DNA of 64,000 nt, taken from Aphelidium insulamus (taxonomy: Eukaryota > Aphelidiomycota > Aphelidea > Aphelidiaceae). Where the stretch lies: contig JAZDSV010000003.1 of the NCBI GenBank assembly GCA_036784855.1, forward strand, positions 199,501 to 263,500. The letters run 5' to 3'. The number at the start of each line of letters is the position of its first letter. The stretch's first letter is position 1. Below are positions 10,430 through 21,748 of this stretch, piece after piece. The notes under the pieces were generated by a model. The model was given only the letters and a program-made list of their open reading frames with translations, was not told the DNA's origin and did not search any database. Made by a program: the position numbers and the translations under genes.

Positions 10430-13082
10430 ATGTCGCTGCTGGCGAGGACAAAGACGTCTGCCACCACAACCACAGCCACGGCCAGCAAGCCGCGCGCCAA
10501 GTCAACAACAAAGGCCACAGCTGCCAAGTGCGGCAACCCGCTCTTTGTGGAGTGGCTGACGAAATGGGCAGACGAGTACGAGGCGGCCAATAACCGCAAC
10601 ATGGCATTCTGCTACCGCCGGGCACGTCTGTCATTCACGCATACATACATTGGTCACACCGCTAACATTGAACATGTGTGTGTCTGTTAGGCGCTGCGAG
10701 AGCTGAAGGCGGTGTCGGAGCCGCTGCACGTCACTCGGCTCATCACCGTCAAGGGCATTGGCGAGACAATTGTCAAGCGGGTGCAGCGCCAGCTGAAAGA
10801 CTTTCTCACCACCGGCACACTGCAGCAAGTCTACGGTACGGAGTAGGTATATGCCTGCTTGTATACTTGATATAGACAGGCACCAACGAGATACCCGCCG
10901 ACTTTGACAACGAGTCTGGGAGCAATACCGCTGTTGCCGCACCGGCAAAGGCGACAGCGGCAGCAGACATTACAGCGGAGAAGCAGCCTGCGAAAAAGAG
11001 TCGAGCACGCGCCACGGCCAACTCGTTGTCTCGGCGTTATGTGCCGGGAAATCGGTCCGGCGCGTACGGCATACTGGTCGCGCTGTTCCTCGCCGGTCAC
11101 GACGTTGCAATGAACAAGTCCAAACTGCAAGCCGCAGCGCAACCATTCTGCGACTCGTCCTACAAGGACTCTAGCAAGGGGCCGTACACGGCATGGAATG
11201 GGATTAAGTCGCTGATATTGAAGGGATATGTCGACAAGCAAGGCAACCCGCCGGAATACTTTCTGACGGACGACGGTATAGACTTGGGACGCAAGCTTGC
11301 TGCTACGCTCGACTCTGGCCCAGATTCATCGGTAGCACTCAATTGTATGTCGTGGTTATACGTGATGAACATTAAACAATTTGCAGCACAAGCCAGCGCC
11401 AACGATGAAGCCACACAAGGTCCGCGGAAACCAACTGCTGCAACTGCTACTGTGAAAAACGAGTTTCAATTTTGGTATCTCGATAGTCAGGGCGTTCGAG
11501 TTCGCAGCAAGAGCAAAGCCGCCTTTGTGCTACTAGAAGGTATCGTATGTTTAATGTCTCCACTAATGCAATTCATATACCTACAGACTGTCCTCGTGCA
11601 CAGTGCGGTGTCGCGATAGAGTTTCATGCTAGACAATCGTCGAATGAAATGGCAATTCGTTGCGAAACGGTCTCGTCGTGTCCAGATGCCAGCGGAATGA
11701 TAAAGGGAACACTTCCCGATTGTGATGCACCGGAATCCTGTCCTGGAATATCGCCACTGATGCTAGCAAAGTGGAGCGAGTTGCCGGCAGTGCCTGAACC
11801 TGCACCGGCATCGTTGCTGGCTGATACACCGCACGCTAAAAAGAACAACACCATTGAAACTGTCAAGACACCTCAGCAAATAATCAAGAATGCGCGAACA
11901 TACACCAACAGCAACTCGAATAACATTCTCTGGCCGGAAGCGATACAAGCAACGCCGCAGTTTAACGCAAACAATAACAGCAGCGCACCCACAATGTTCC
12001 TTCCGCCGCACGAGTACGAAGTAGTGCTGATCCTGGACAATCGAGAGATTCGCGCCTCCAAAGACCGGCAATACATTCAAGAGTCGCTATTTAATCGCGG
12101 TATTTTGAGCGAGACTCGCTGTCTGGACCTTGGCGACATTCTCTGGATTGCCCGACCAAAGAAAGATTACTCTCGACACCGGCAGCCAACTCATAGTGGA
12201 ACCCACGCTAAAGACGTCGAGATCGTCCTAGACTTTATCATTGAAAGGAAGCGGCTCGACGATTTTGTATCAAGCATTATTTCCGGCCGTTTCAGGGAAC
12301 AAAAGGTGAGTACCAACTGGTGGTTGATTCAAAGCCAACTTATATATAAATTCCGTCTAGTCACGACTGCGCTCATGTGGCTTGAAGCACATTTACTATC
12401 TGATTGAAGACTTTTCCACTGCATCAGTGGACGATTTTGGTCGCGACAGGTTGCGGACCGCGATGGCGTCAATACACGTGCTTGATGGGATCCACGTGAA
12501 ACGCACCGCCAACCTCGACGATACTATTCGCCTTCTCTCCGCTCTGACACAAATGATTATCAGCCAGTGTGCGGTATGTTCTCGCAAAGTTATATGGTCT
12601 TTGTACTAACCATTCTCACCTAGAACGCCAGGCTGTACGCACTTACCGAAGAAGTGGAAGAAAAATCAACAGCACTTCAATATAAATCTTGGCTGGAACA
12701 GCAAATGGGACAGCGCTACTTTTTTGCATTCGACGCATTCATGGCCATGAACAGCAAGAGCAAGAACTTGACCATGAAAGAGATCTGGTTCCGGCAGCTG
12801 TTGTGCATTCGCGGCGTCAGTCCCGAGAAGGCTGAAACGTTTGTCCAGGCGTTCCCTACTGCCGCACGGTGCGTGCAAGCATACATGATACAGCCAGCAT
12901 GTGAAGTAAAGTATAGATTCATGAAAGCAATGCTCGAGCTGCCCAACGATGACGAGAGAATCCAGGCCATCAGGACCATTGGCAGGGATGTTTCCAGGCA
13001 CAACTTTGGACCCGCGCTGTGCAAAAAGATTGTGGCCATGTTTCACGCGACGCAGTATTCCCATTCGGCTGATGAAATATAG
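10430..13082 (+). CDS. MUS81: Crossover junction endonuclease MUS81
   Basis: Catalytic subunit of the MUS81-EME1 structure-specific nuclease (XPF family), which cuts branched DNA at stalled forks and in recombination. The N-terminus has the helix-hairpin-helix part (GNPLFVEWLTKWADEYEAAN, then ITVKGIGETIVKRV). A winged-helix segment follows (RYVPGNRSGAYGILVAL, WNGIKSLILKGYV). The nuclease domain contains VVLILDNREIR and the signature IIERKRLDDFVSSI, i.e. the ERKxxxD active site, then GLKHIYYLIEDF. The C-terminal HhH2 region holds FRQLLCIRGVSPEKAETFV. At least six introns of about 50 nt interrupt it; the acceptors near 10691, 10878, 12356 and 12624 are clear, while the junctions between 11340 and 11600 are less certain. 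The start at 10430 follows an ACAGAGAC-rich leader. It lies 88 bp downstream of ELP3 on the same strand. Confidence 0.93.
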
Positions 13083-13097
13083 CGAAACTGTTGTAGT

Positions 13098-13100
13098 TAT

Positions 13101-13133
<33 letters not shown>

Positions 13134-13139
13134 TATAAT
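13098..13139. repeat. AT-rich microsatellite (TA)n
   Basis: A tatata/aatata tract that fills most of the 79-bp gap between MUS81 and the SUMO ligase gene; no other element is visible there. Confidence 0.8.
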
Positions 13140-13161
13140 AGCTCTATTGTCTGCCTAATGT

Positions 13162-14852
13162 ATGTATGGACACCTACAATCAAACGCTGCAATGCAAATG
13201 GTCCGGCTGACAGATCAAGACGTCTCCGAGATAGCGCAGGTGCTGCAACGGCCCGAGCACTCGGTGGAGCGTGATTTCCGCGATCTGCAGGCCGCGAACT
13301 TGAATACGCTGTGCAAGCCCGACCTGGTGAAGCTGGTGCAATGGTACCGCGGCAAGACGGGCCAGCGGCTAAACCCCGCCATGACAAAGGGTGTGTGTGT
13401 GCGTGCGTGTCTGCTGCGATGTCTGCAAGCCTTTGTACTTGACGCTTTATGCTGCAGCCGTGCTCAGCAATGGCATCGTGAACGGTCTCAGGTGCTGGAT
13501 GGCGCGTCGATCCCCCAACTCGGACTCGGCATCCCCGCGCACACATTCCCAGCAGTCACGTCCACACCTCCACCAAACAGCTCCAGCTAGCCGCACACCG
13601 ACTACTCCAGCCACACCAGCGGCACCCGCTGTTGTCGAGGGCAGCACGGTTCCAGTGACCGATATGGCGTTCGTGTACAGGCAACTGCTGCCCATCATAC
13701 CCGGCTTCGACAGGAAGGACATACGCGTGCTGGACGTGCGCGGCTTCCCTGCTGGGGGACTCCCACAGAACCCGCAAGAAGGCACGGCATCCTACCGGTA
13801 CACCATCAAAGCGGGCAATCTCGCAATGGACTCCAACGGTTTAAACACGGGCGACGCCAGCGGCTCCTACAAGTACCATTTCTGTGTGATCAATAAGTCT
13901 GCGTACGGCATGTGGGTGTGCCGCGCCGGATTCCTCTCCAAGGTTGGAAGCGTTGTAGTGAATGGAGATCAGTGTGCCGCCTTCACGGTATGGCATATGT
14001 ATGACAAACTACTGCTCTGGCAGTACTTTCTTACACATCACACACATCGTAGAACGATAATCAAGAATATCTGGAGTGTCCGTCGGTGTCAAATACACGT
14101 GACAACACTGTGAGTGTTCGTCTTCCGTCCCATCAGATACCCTCGGGCTACTTTATCATGGCCAGTGTGTCGCTACTGTCCGTGGAGTTGGTGCGCAGTG
14201 GACACATGTGATCTGTGGAAATAATTACACTTGTGGCAGATATTGTCCGCTGGAATATGTAACGCGCTAAGAATATTACATCGTGAAGTTTCGAAACAGG
14301 AGCTGTCCACAATGACCAGCAACGATTTGTGGGCGATCTTGCAAGACCACCTCAAGAGCGTTCAGCCGATGGAACTACGTAAATTACTCGCCGTGTCTGG
14401 CGGCGCGGAAGGTGCTGCTACTGCGGAACCTGGCGACGATATCGCTGTCGGTTCACAGATCATATCGTTGACATGTCCCCTTTCTCTTCTGCGTATGGCA
14501 CATCCCTGCAAAACCATCAATTGCAAGCACTCGACCGCGTTTGACCTCTCCAACTTTATGGACATGATTTCGCGAAAGGTCGACATACCACTTCAATGTC
14601 CACTCTGCCAGGAGCCGGTCACTTTACAGGCAAATATCCCCTCACCTTGTAATTGAAGTTAGTGATCAATATTTATAGACAATACTAGTGGACGTGTGGA
14701 CTTGCAAGATGCTCATGATGGAGCCCACTGAAAACAGTGTCCGCGTTGCCGATGACGGCTCCATAATACCGTCGAGTCCTGCGACGGAAAATGTTGCGAC
14801 GGATGCGGCGGGCGTTATAGAGTTGCTCAGCAGCGACGATGAGTATCAGTAG
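13162..14852 (+). CDS. PIAS/Siz-type E3 SUMO-protein ligase
   Basis: Attaches SUMO to nuclear proteins with the E2 Ubc9. The order of domains is the usual one. An N-terminal DNA-binding-like helical part (LNTLCKPDLVKLVQWYRGKTGQR) resembles a SAP module. It is followed by a Pro/Thr linker and a PINIT-like domain from VYRQLLPIIPGFDRKDIRVLDVRG to IPSGYFIMASVSLLSVELV. The SP-RING (Siz/PIAS RING) is complete: ISLTCPLSLLRMAHPCKTINCKHSTAFDL ... CPLCQ, with the Cys/His zinc ligands in place (split here for length). The C-terminus, VIELLSSDDEYQ, is a classical SUMO-interacting motif: hydrophobic core followed by acidic residues. There are at least four introns. The start could be 13162, 13192 or 13198; I took the first ATG. 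Confidence 0.88.
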
Positions 14853-14917
14853 TTGCATTGCATTATCACAAATATACTTGTATTACATTGTCGTCTTTTT
14901 AATTGTTTGTACAGTTC

Positions 14918-16927
14918 TTACACATTCTCCTTCACATCCTGTGATATGCGGGTAATCTTCTCGGCGTACAGCATCTCCAGCACATTAAGATGTGGCTCTA
15001 TCCAGGGTTCGACGAATGTGTCTGCGATGGTAGCCCTTGTCAATGGGTCCGGATTAACCAGTCGAACGATTATGCGCTTTGCTGCGAGGCAATTGAGCAG
15101 AAATTACTGGATAGCTGGACATCGACAAACCTTCCATGGTGATTCGTGACCAGCATTCATCATCGAAACTGAGTTGACCTTTTCTCGTCAACGCGACCAA
15201 CTCGGCCTCATCGTCATCTGGGAAGGGAAGAGCACCTGTGCGTATTTGTATAGTTTCCATTGTAGATAAACTAGTTCATACCTGCTAGCATGACATACAG
15301 TACCACGCCAAGCGACCACGAATCCACGGCAGTTGTGTAGCCAGGCCCGCCAGTTTGTAAAACTTCAGGAGCTAAATACTATGCAGTACTCAATATATTT
15401 GCGTCGGAGCAGCATGTACTTACGTTCATTGTCCCGCATAGAGTCTTCAGCATCGATTGATTGTTGCCTCCAGAGAGATGTCATAATATCGTTATATTAT
15501 TTACCACTCACCGAATGCTTTCGCCAAACCGAAGTCAGTTAATGCAACGTGGACAGCACCGTCAGCCAACACCGTTTTAATCAGTATGTTTTCCGGCTTG
15601 ATGTCCCTGGCAAGTCAGAAAGCCAAGACCAAACATACGCACGAACCGATGCGAAATGCCTTGTTTATGCAGGTACTGCATTTATTAAACATGAGATAGC
15701 AAATAACTGGATCACACCTCCAGCGCTCGCAGCATTTGATAGAATATGAATTTGGTTTCCGCCTCTGGGAGCAGGCCGCGGGCCGTGATCATGGTGAACA
15801 AGTCACCGCCATCCATGAGCTCAAGAATCATATAAACCTTCATTTCGCTCTCCATCACGTCAAACATTCGCACGATATTTGGCTAGACGGTTAGTGATTA
15901 TGCAATAACATAAGTATACTAACATGGCTCAAGGACAACAAAATGTCGACTTCACGGACAATGTGCTCCGGTTTCAATGTCTTTAAGGCGATATTCCGCT
16001 TGTCGATAATTTTGCACGCCCGCCGTTGTCCAGTTTCCTTGTGCACTGCCAGCTGTACCGTGGCAAAGGAGCCGCTGTGGTTCGATGTATTTAAATGATT
16101 ACGACTGGAAAAATAAACCAACCTCCCCAAAGTTTGACTGAGAAGAAAATATTGCTCTGATATCTACAGATATTACATCAGCACAGGAAAGGTCTTAAGA
16201 ATAAACACACCACTTTGTCATCGGTGGCACATGTTGTGCTTTCATCTTGCCGTAACTTTATCGGATCGTAGTAGATGAAAACTGGATTGGTCACTATAGT
16301 GTATGTAGCCACAAGTCATGTACATACAAACCAGGCCCGACAGTTCCAGATGATCGTGGTGTACAAGCTATCCGTGTCAGCGTGACAATATAGAGCTGTA
16401 GTAACGAATATAACGTACCGGCACGCTTTTACCGCGACCAATTTTGACACCATTAATCTTTGTTCCGTTGAGCGAAGTGTCCTCCACGAACACGGACGTC
16501 CCCAACTGCACGCAGCAGTTAGGCATAAAGTTGAACTAAATGTACTAAAGCACGACCAACCCGGTAAATGCGGCAGTGCCGGTTTGAGATTGCCACCTTG
16601 TCCAGCCGGACGTCGCAGCTGTGGTGCCTTCCTGTGCACGGCTATAAGATTTGCCCATGCATAGGTACGGCCACACACTATTCACGTAGCATATACCTAT
16701 TGTGTAGCTATCGCTGCGGCTGTCCAGGTCTGCGTGTTGCGTGAATATGCGGGCAGTTACTAGCAATGACGCGTACACACTGTCTGCGATCCAACCAGTT
16801 TCGCCCAGTGCGAGTTGCCTGGCTGTAGCAGCACGGTGTCACATTGTGACTGCAGCGGCTGAGTCTGCTGCGTGGCCGCTACCTCCACCGTGGTTGAGGG
16901 CGAAAACGGCGACGCGCCAAATACCAT
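14918..16927 (-). CDS. CHK2/Rad53-type checkpoint kinase with FHA domain
   Basis: Serine/threonine kinase of the DNA-damage checkpoint, activated by ATM/ATR-type kinases. The start at 16927 gives [10 protein letters not shown], followed within 25 residues by TQ, TQ and SQ sites, the SQ/TQ cluster that upstream kinases phosphorylate in this family. The FHA domain shows HWAKLVG, the Arg-Ser-type loop [19 protein letters not shown] and [15 protein letters not shown]. The kinase domain has [15 protein letters not shown], the VAIK-type lysine in RACKIIDKR, and [10 protein letters not shown], which is split by an intron between CAT-CG and G-GAC. It also has [11 protein letters not shown]. The C-terminal helix reads [14 protein letters not shown]. 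At least eight short introns are needed; several junctions were confirmed by phase but not all. The gene lies tail to tail with the SUMO ligase (65 bp apart). Confidence 0.88.
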
Positions 16928-17068
16928 GTGCGCGGTGAAACAGTGTCACACGTGAAGGTTCAGCACCCTTATCGTATGGCTGTGATGTACGTCTAATACG
17001 TGCATAAGTACATATGTACGCCGAAACTGTCTTGAAGTACACATCATAATATCATCCGAGAACCTCCT

Positions 17069-18413
<1,345 letters not shown>

Positions 18414-18860
18414 CTAGTGCAAGATTCAATTGATGCTATTCAACAATATTTTATAATCCGTATCCGTCTGCTTAAAAATAGTCAATTACTCTCGCGCGGC
18501 CAGTGCCATAGCCGTCTCATGCGCCACAATAAAAGAGAGTCGCTGCTTACAGAAGCCGCAAGGTTGTCCACGTCTGCCAGGGCTCGGCCAATACGTCGGA
18601 CAACAGAAATAGATGAAGAAGAACAGAACAAGGAGCAAGCACTTATGTTGTAATAGAGAAAGAAACCGAAATTAATGCAAGCCTATCCAGATCTCGTAAT
18701 ATTCGAAGCCCACCTTCTCTTCATGCGTCAACAGGCCCTTTCCAACTAGCGGAAGTGGCGCTCCCTAGGTATTGCCCAATTCTCGCTGCTCGCTCTCATT
18801 GTCTACTATTTGAATAAAGAGAATGGTTGGTTGTTCGTCTTTCCATTGTCCATGCAGCAT

Positions 18861-18910
18861 GAGATTGCTGCAAGTAATGGGCTTCACACTGGGCCCATTC
18901 TATCCACTCT
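18861..18910. repeat. 50-bp direct repeat, copy A
   Basis: Begins gagattgctgcaagtaatg and ends ctatccactct. It is identical to copy B at 18964-19013 except for one C/T difference. The phrase attgtccatgcagc also occurs twice in this interval (18845 and 18918). The spacing of 103 bp suggests a duplicated unit of about 100 bp. Confidence 0.9.
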
Positions 18911-18963
18911 ATCCTACATTGTCCATGCAGCTGTTGATCGCTGTGCTACCTAGTTCTGTATAT

Positions 18964-19013
18964 GAGATTGCTGCAAGTAATGGGCTTCACATTGGGCCCA
19001 TTCTATCCACTCT
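18964..19013. repeat. 50-bp direct repeat, copy B
   Basis: Partner of 18861-18910, same orientation, one mismatch. The two copies lie in non-coding sequence; the origin is unknown. Confidence 0.9.
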
Positions 19014-19147
19014 ACTCTGTTTCCACCTTGACTATCAAGATCCCAATTAAGTTGTCAATGTGATCCCAAATAATGCATTCACAAAAAAATGGAGCCCGTA
19101 CCAGTTGGCTGAGATGGTTACTGACCTTTATTTGAACCGCACAATGG

Positions 19148-19828
19148 TCAATTGATCTCGTTTGATGAAATACTATAGATCACAAACGCCCTGGCAAATC
19201 GACCGTCTCCTAATACAATTGGAACTTTTTCATCGCAGAGTTTGTACGAGACTTGATGGCTGAGAGAATACTCCGAAATACACTTGCTTATGAACGAAAC
19301 AAAATCTTGTTCCGTACAATAGGGCTCTGACACGGTAAAAGCCAGTGTACCTCCGGGAATTAGTGAGTTAAACAGCCAGTGAATACCATCCGCTGGAACA
19401 TGTCCCACAGTAAACGTCCCAACCGAAACAATTAAATGAGGTTTTGTGTCGACGAAGGTTGGCCAGAGCGACGAAACCGATTTCGACCAAGCGACACAAC
19501 ACAATGACTGATAGAGGCCCTTCTGTTTCGCGGCATCCAGCATATTCTTGGACGCATCCAGGCCTATTAATCGGCACCGCGATATCGCCTGCAGACCATA
19601 TGCCAGCCTCAATTCCTCGGCCACGTGTCCAGTGCCGGCACCGAAATCCAAAATCACGGAGCCCGACTGCAACTCGGCTTTGATGGTTTTCAGTACTCCT
19701 ACGAGTTCACGGGGCAAAATGTAGCCGTGCTTTGCCAGATCGCTATCATACGTGGTGCTCCAGTCCGCGTAGGCCGCCATGGACTCGTCAATGTCCTTTG
19801 CCGAGTAGACGCGTTCAAGGTGGTTCAT
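19148..19828 (-). CDS. SAM-dependent methyltransferase, METTL27/WBSCR27-like
   Basis: Single-exon gene for 226 residues. The class I methyltransferase fold is indicated by motif I VILDFGAGTGHVAEEL (residues 58-73), an acidic motif II region LIGLDASKNMLDAAK, and motif post-I/IV LIVSVGTFTVGHV. The segment IHWLFNSLIPGGTLAFTVSE is typical of the METTL27 group. The N-terminal MAAYADWSTTYDSDL also matches that group, whose substrate is unknown. No signal peptide is visible. A CCAATCAG box (reverse orientation) lies about 100 bp before the ATG. The lack of introns is unusual next to the neighbours and may reflect retroposition or transfer, but the composition is not obviously foreign. Confidence 0.8.
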   Translation of the reverse strand: MNHLERVYSAKDIDESMAAYADWSTTYDSDLAKHGYILPRELVGVLKTIKAELQSGSVILDFGAGTGHVAEELRLAYGLQAISRCRLIGLDASKNMLDAAKQKGLYQSLCCVAWSKSVSSLWPTFVDTKPHLIVSVGTFTVGHVPADGIHWLFNSLIPGGTLAFTVSEPYCTEQDFVSFISKCISEYSLSHQVSYKLCDEKVPIVLGDGRFARAFVIYSISSNEIN

Positions 19829-20640
19829 TTTCGGGGCAAATTATTTGCGGTATTTAAGAAAACCCGTTGCGGGTTTCTTTGGCCTCTCGTTTGGGCCGTC
19901 AAATCATGTAGGTACCGGTTTAAATTTTACCAATCAGAAGCCAGTGTTTAAAACGGCCGGTCGAAAGTTTGTGACACCATACAGCAATCATCAATAATGC
20001 ATGCAACCACTGCACAGCTATATAAATGGCATCGCAATATAGTGCGCTACATATATGCGCCGCGAATAGAAGTTGCAGCACCTTATACGAGCTGTGCGAC
20101 AATATTCTGTTGACTATGCTAGTAACATATTGGTGGGATAATACACTAGCGCCAGTTGCTGTAGATCGGCGCTAACGTCACCAAACCATGTATATCGCTT
20201 GATGATGTCATCATTGACTTAACTTAGCATTGATAATCATCACAAGTTGCATGCATTCGCTGGCGTTATGAATTGGTTTTGCTAATTTATAAGTTGCATG
20301 GCGGCACGCTCATGTCGGCATGTTAGAAGTTTACATACACGAGGAGTCGGCAACCAGGATAGTGCCGTAGCATTATATCTACACATTTATTCTTTGACTT
20401 GCTAAAAGTCCTTGTTCGATTCAACCATCGGGTTTTTGGTGGTTCACTTATGTCCAGTTGATCACTGCATTCAAACCAACAAGACAGCCCTTTAAATCGG
20501 TGTACCTGCACAACAAGGCGAGACTATAAATCAGCAAGAAAGAAAGTGTACGACACTAGACCACCAGCCATAATCAACCAAACGCAAGGTGGCACCTACA
20601 AAGCTGCCATAAGCAGGGGGCCATATATGCATGCAGATAA
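19829..20640. other. Intergenic gap upstream of the methyltransferase
   Basis: About 810 bp. It carries CCAATCAG at 19930-19937, which reads CTGATTGG toward the methyltransferase gene, and AT-rich stretches. No ORF with conserved features was found. It ends at the left border of the Mutator-like element. Confidence 0.6.
19930..19937 (-). promoter_or_regulatory. CCAAT box (NF-Y/HAP type), methyltransferase promoter
   Basis: CCAATCAG on the plus strand, about 102 bp before the ATG at 19828. The 8-mer matches the canonical NF-Y/HAP site and recurs before other genes in this window. Confidence 0.5.
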
Positions 20641-20645
20641 AAAAA

Positions 20646-20696
20646 AGGACTAATCTAGGGAGGACTCGAGCCCTCGACGGAGAGCGGAGGACTCGC
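20646..20696 (+). repeat. 51-bp terminal inverted repeat, left
   Basis: Starts aggactaatctagggagg. It is the inverted partner of 21628-21678, with two mismatches. Confidence 0.9.
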
Positions 20697-21627
20697 GGCG
20701 TTGCTAGGCTGCCAATCAACTGTCAAAAGTGCTAAGTCCGCTCATATAAACATTTATTAAATTCAATCTTTTGCCGCCCTCACATGCACCTCACTCACAC
20801 CCGCCATGGACGTCGATTTTCCTTCTCAAGCACATCACGGGCGCGCTTCTTGGAGGGCGACCGCGACCACGAACACGTTTCGGATCTTGCAGCTGTTCAG
20901 ACTCCTCCACCTCATTCAGCTGCACATCAACACTTGCCACGCCACGAGGATGCAAAAACGCGTCGTAAACGGCCAGTAATGTACAAAACAGGGGCCCACC
21001 ACTAACTGCATGATGAACTCAAACGGCCATCTAGCGTAGGTGCTGATATTGTCACGTGTGAACATGAACACTACATACCCTGAAAGGACAGTCACACTTA
21101 ATGGAGTTTTGCGTGGTTTGCTTCCCGCTCTGGCTGCATACAAGCGACGACGGCGAACAACACCATCTTTAACCGCAACTGCCGATAGTCGGATGGAAAA
21201 TCCCTTGTGGAGCGCATATAGGCGGCACTTGGCATGCGCCTCTTCCAATGTTTCAAAAGTGTCTTGCTCTTTTTATCGTCAGTTCTTCTGCCATTGATGT
21301 ATGGCGCTGGAAGACAAGCAAGTGTGGCTATCACCTTCATCGCCATCATCACTGCCCGGAACAGACACCGCTCGGCCCAGCTGAGTACCACCTGGAAATT
21401 CGTCCATGTCATCATCTATAACCGGATAAGCATGTAGTCAGCAATACTGACACCGTACGGCTGCCGCTATCAAGTCCACCGTATCCATCCTCGGCATCTT
21501 CGTCCTGAGATGCCACATTATGCTGGAATACGCTGGCAGCATTGTACGCACTTGTGAAAATACAACAAAAGGGTTCTATTGTTTCCTGGCAACGCCGCCG
21601 TTGGCATGGCGTTGTTGTTTGCTGGCG

Positions 21628-21678
21628 GCGAGTCCTCCAATCTCCGTCGAGGGCTCGAGTCCTCCCTAGATTAGTCCT
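21628..21678 (-). repeat. 51-bp terminal inverted repeat, right
   Basis: Reverse complement of the left repeat with 49 of 51 positions identical. It ends 71 bp before the chosen ATG of DHX37, so the element has inserted into or next to that promoter. Confidence 0.9.
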
Positions 21679-21748
21679 AAAAAAAAAACATTTGCAGATA
21701 ATGCAGACTATGAATCACTATTTCCATTCTTTCACTTCCCTGTCAACA

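Larger units (their letters stand above)
18414..19147. other. Intergenic gap with direct repeats
   Basis: About 730 bp between KAE1 and the methyltransferase gene. It contains two nearly identical 50-bp direct repeats (separate entries). Near 19106-19138 it also holds a short piece resembling the A and B boxes of a tRNA (ttggctgagatggtta ... atttgaacc), too closely spaced for a tRNA. No convincing protein gene is visible. Confidence 0.6.
20641..21692 (-). mobile_element. Degenerate Mutator-like (MULE) element with FAR1-like coding remnant
   Basis: A roughly 1.05-kb unit bounded by a 51-bp inverted repeat (20646-20696 and 21628-21678, 49 of 51 identical). It is flanked by the 9-bp direct repeat TGCAGATAA at 20632-20640 and 21693-21701; nine bases is the usual MULE target duplication. 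On the minus strand, about 21270-20916, it encodes TFETLEEAHAKCRLYALHKG and then FSIRLSAVAVKDGVVRRRR. This has the pattern of the FAR1 DNA-binding domain found at the N-terminus of MULE transposases. Upstream of this the frame holds stop codons and there is no catalytic DDE part, so the element is a non-autonomous or decayed copy. The A/T runs just inside the duplications are not symmetric, which leaves the exact termini uncertain. Confidence 0.65.

Noticed and set aside
10291-10634. Minus-strand ORFs opposite the 3' end of ELP3 and 5' end of MUS81
   Set aside because: Low-complexity Val/Ser/Cys runs from a CA/GA repeat; they overlap well-supported coding exons on the plus strand.
20390-20425. 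B-box-like gttcgattc suggesting a tRNA
   Set aside because: No A box at suitable distance and no cloverleaf stems upstream or on the other strand.
20646-20720. The inverted repeat as a tRNA gene (ggctcgagtcc resembles a B box)
   Set aside because: Acceptor and D arms cannot be formed; the second, inverted copy and flanking 9-bp duplication fit a transposon better.
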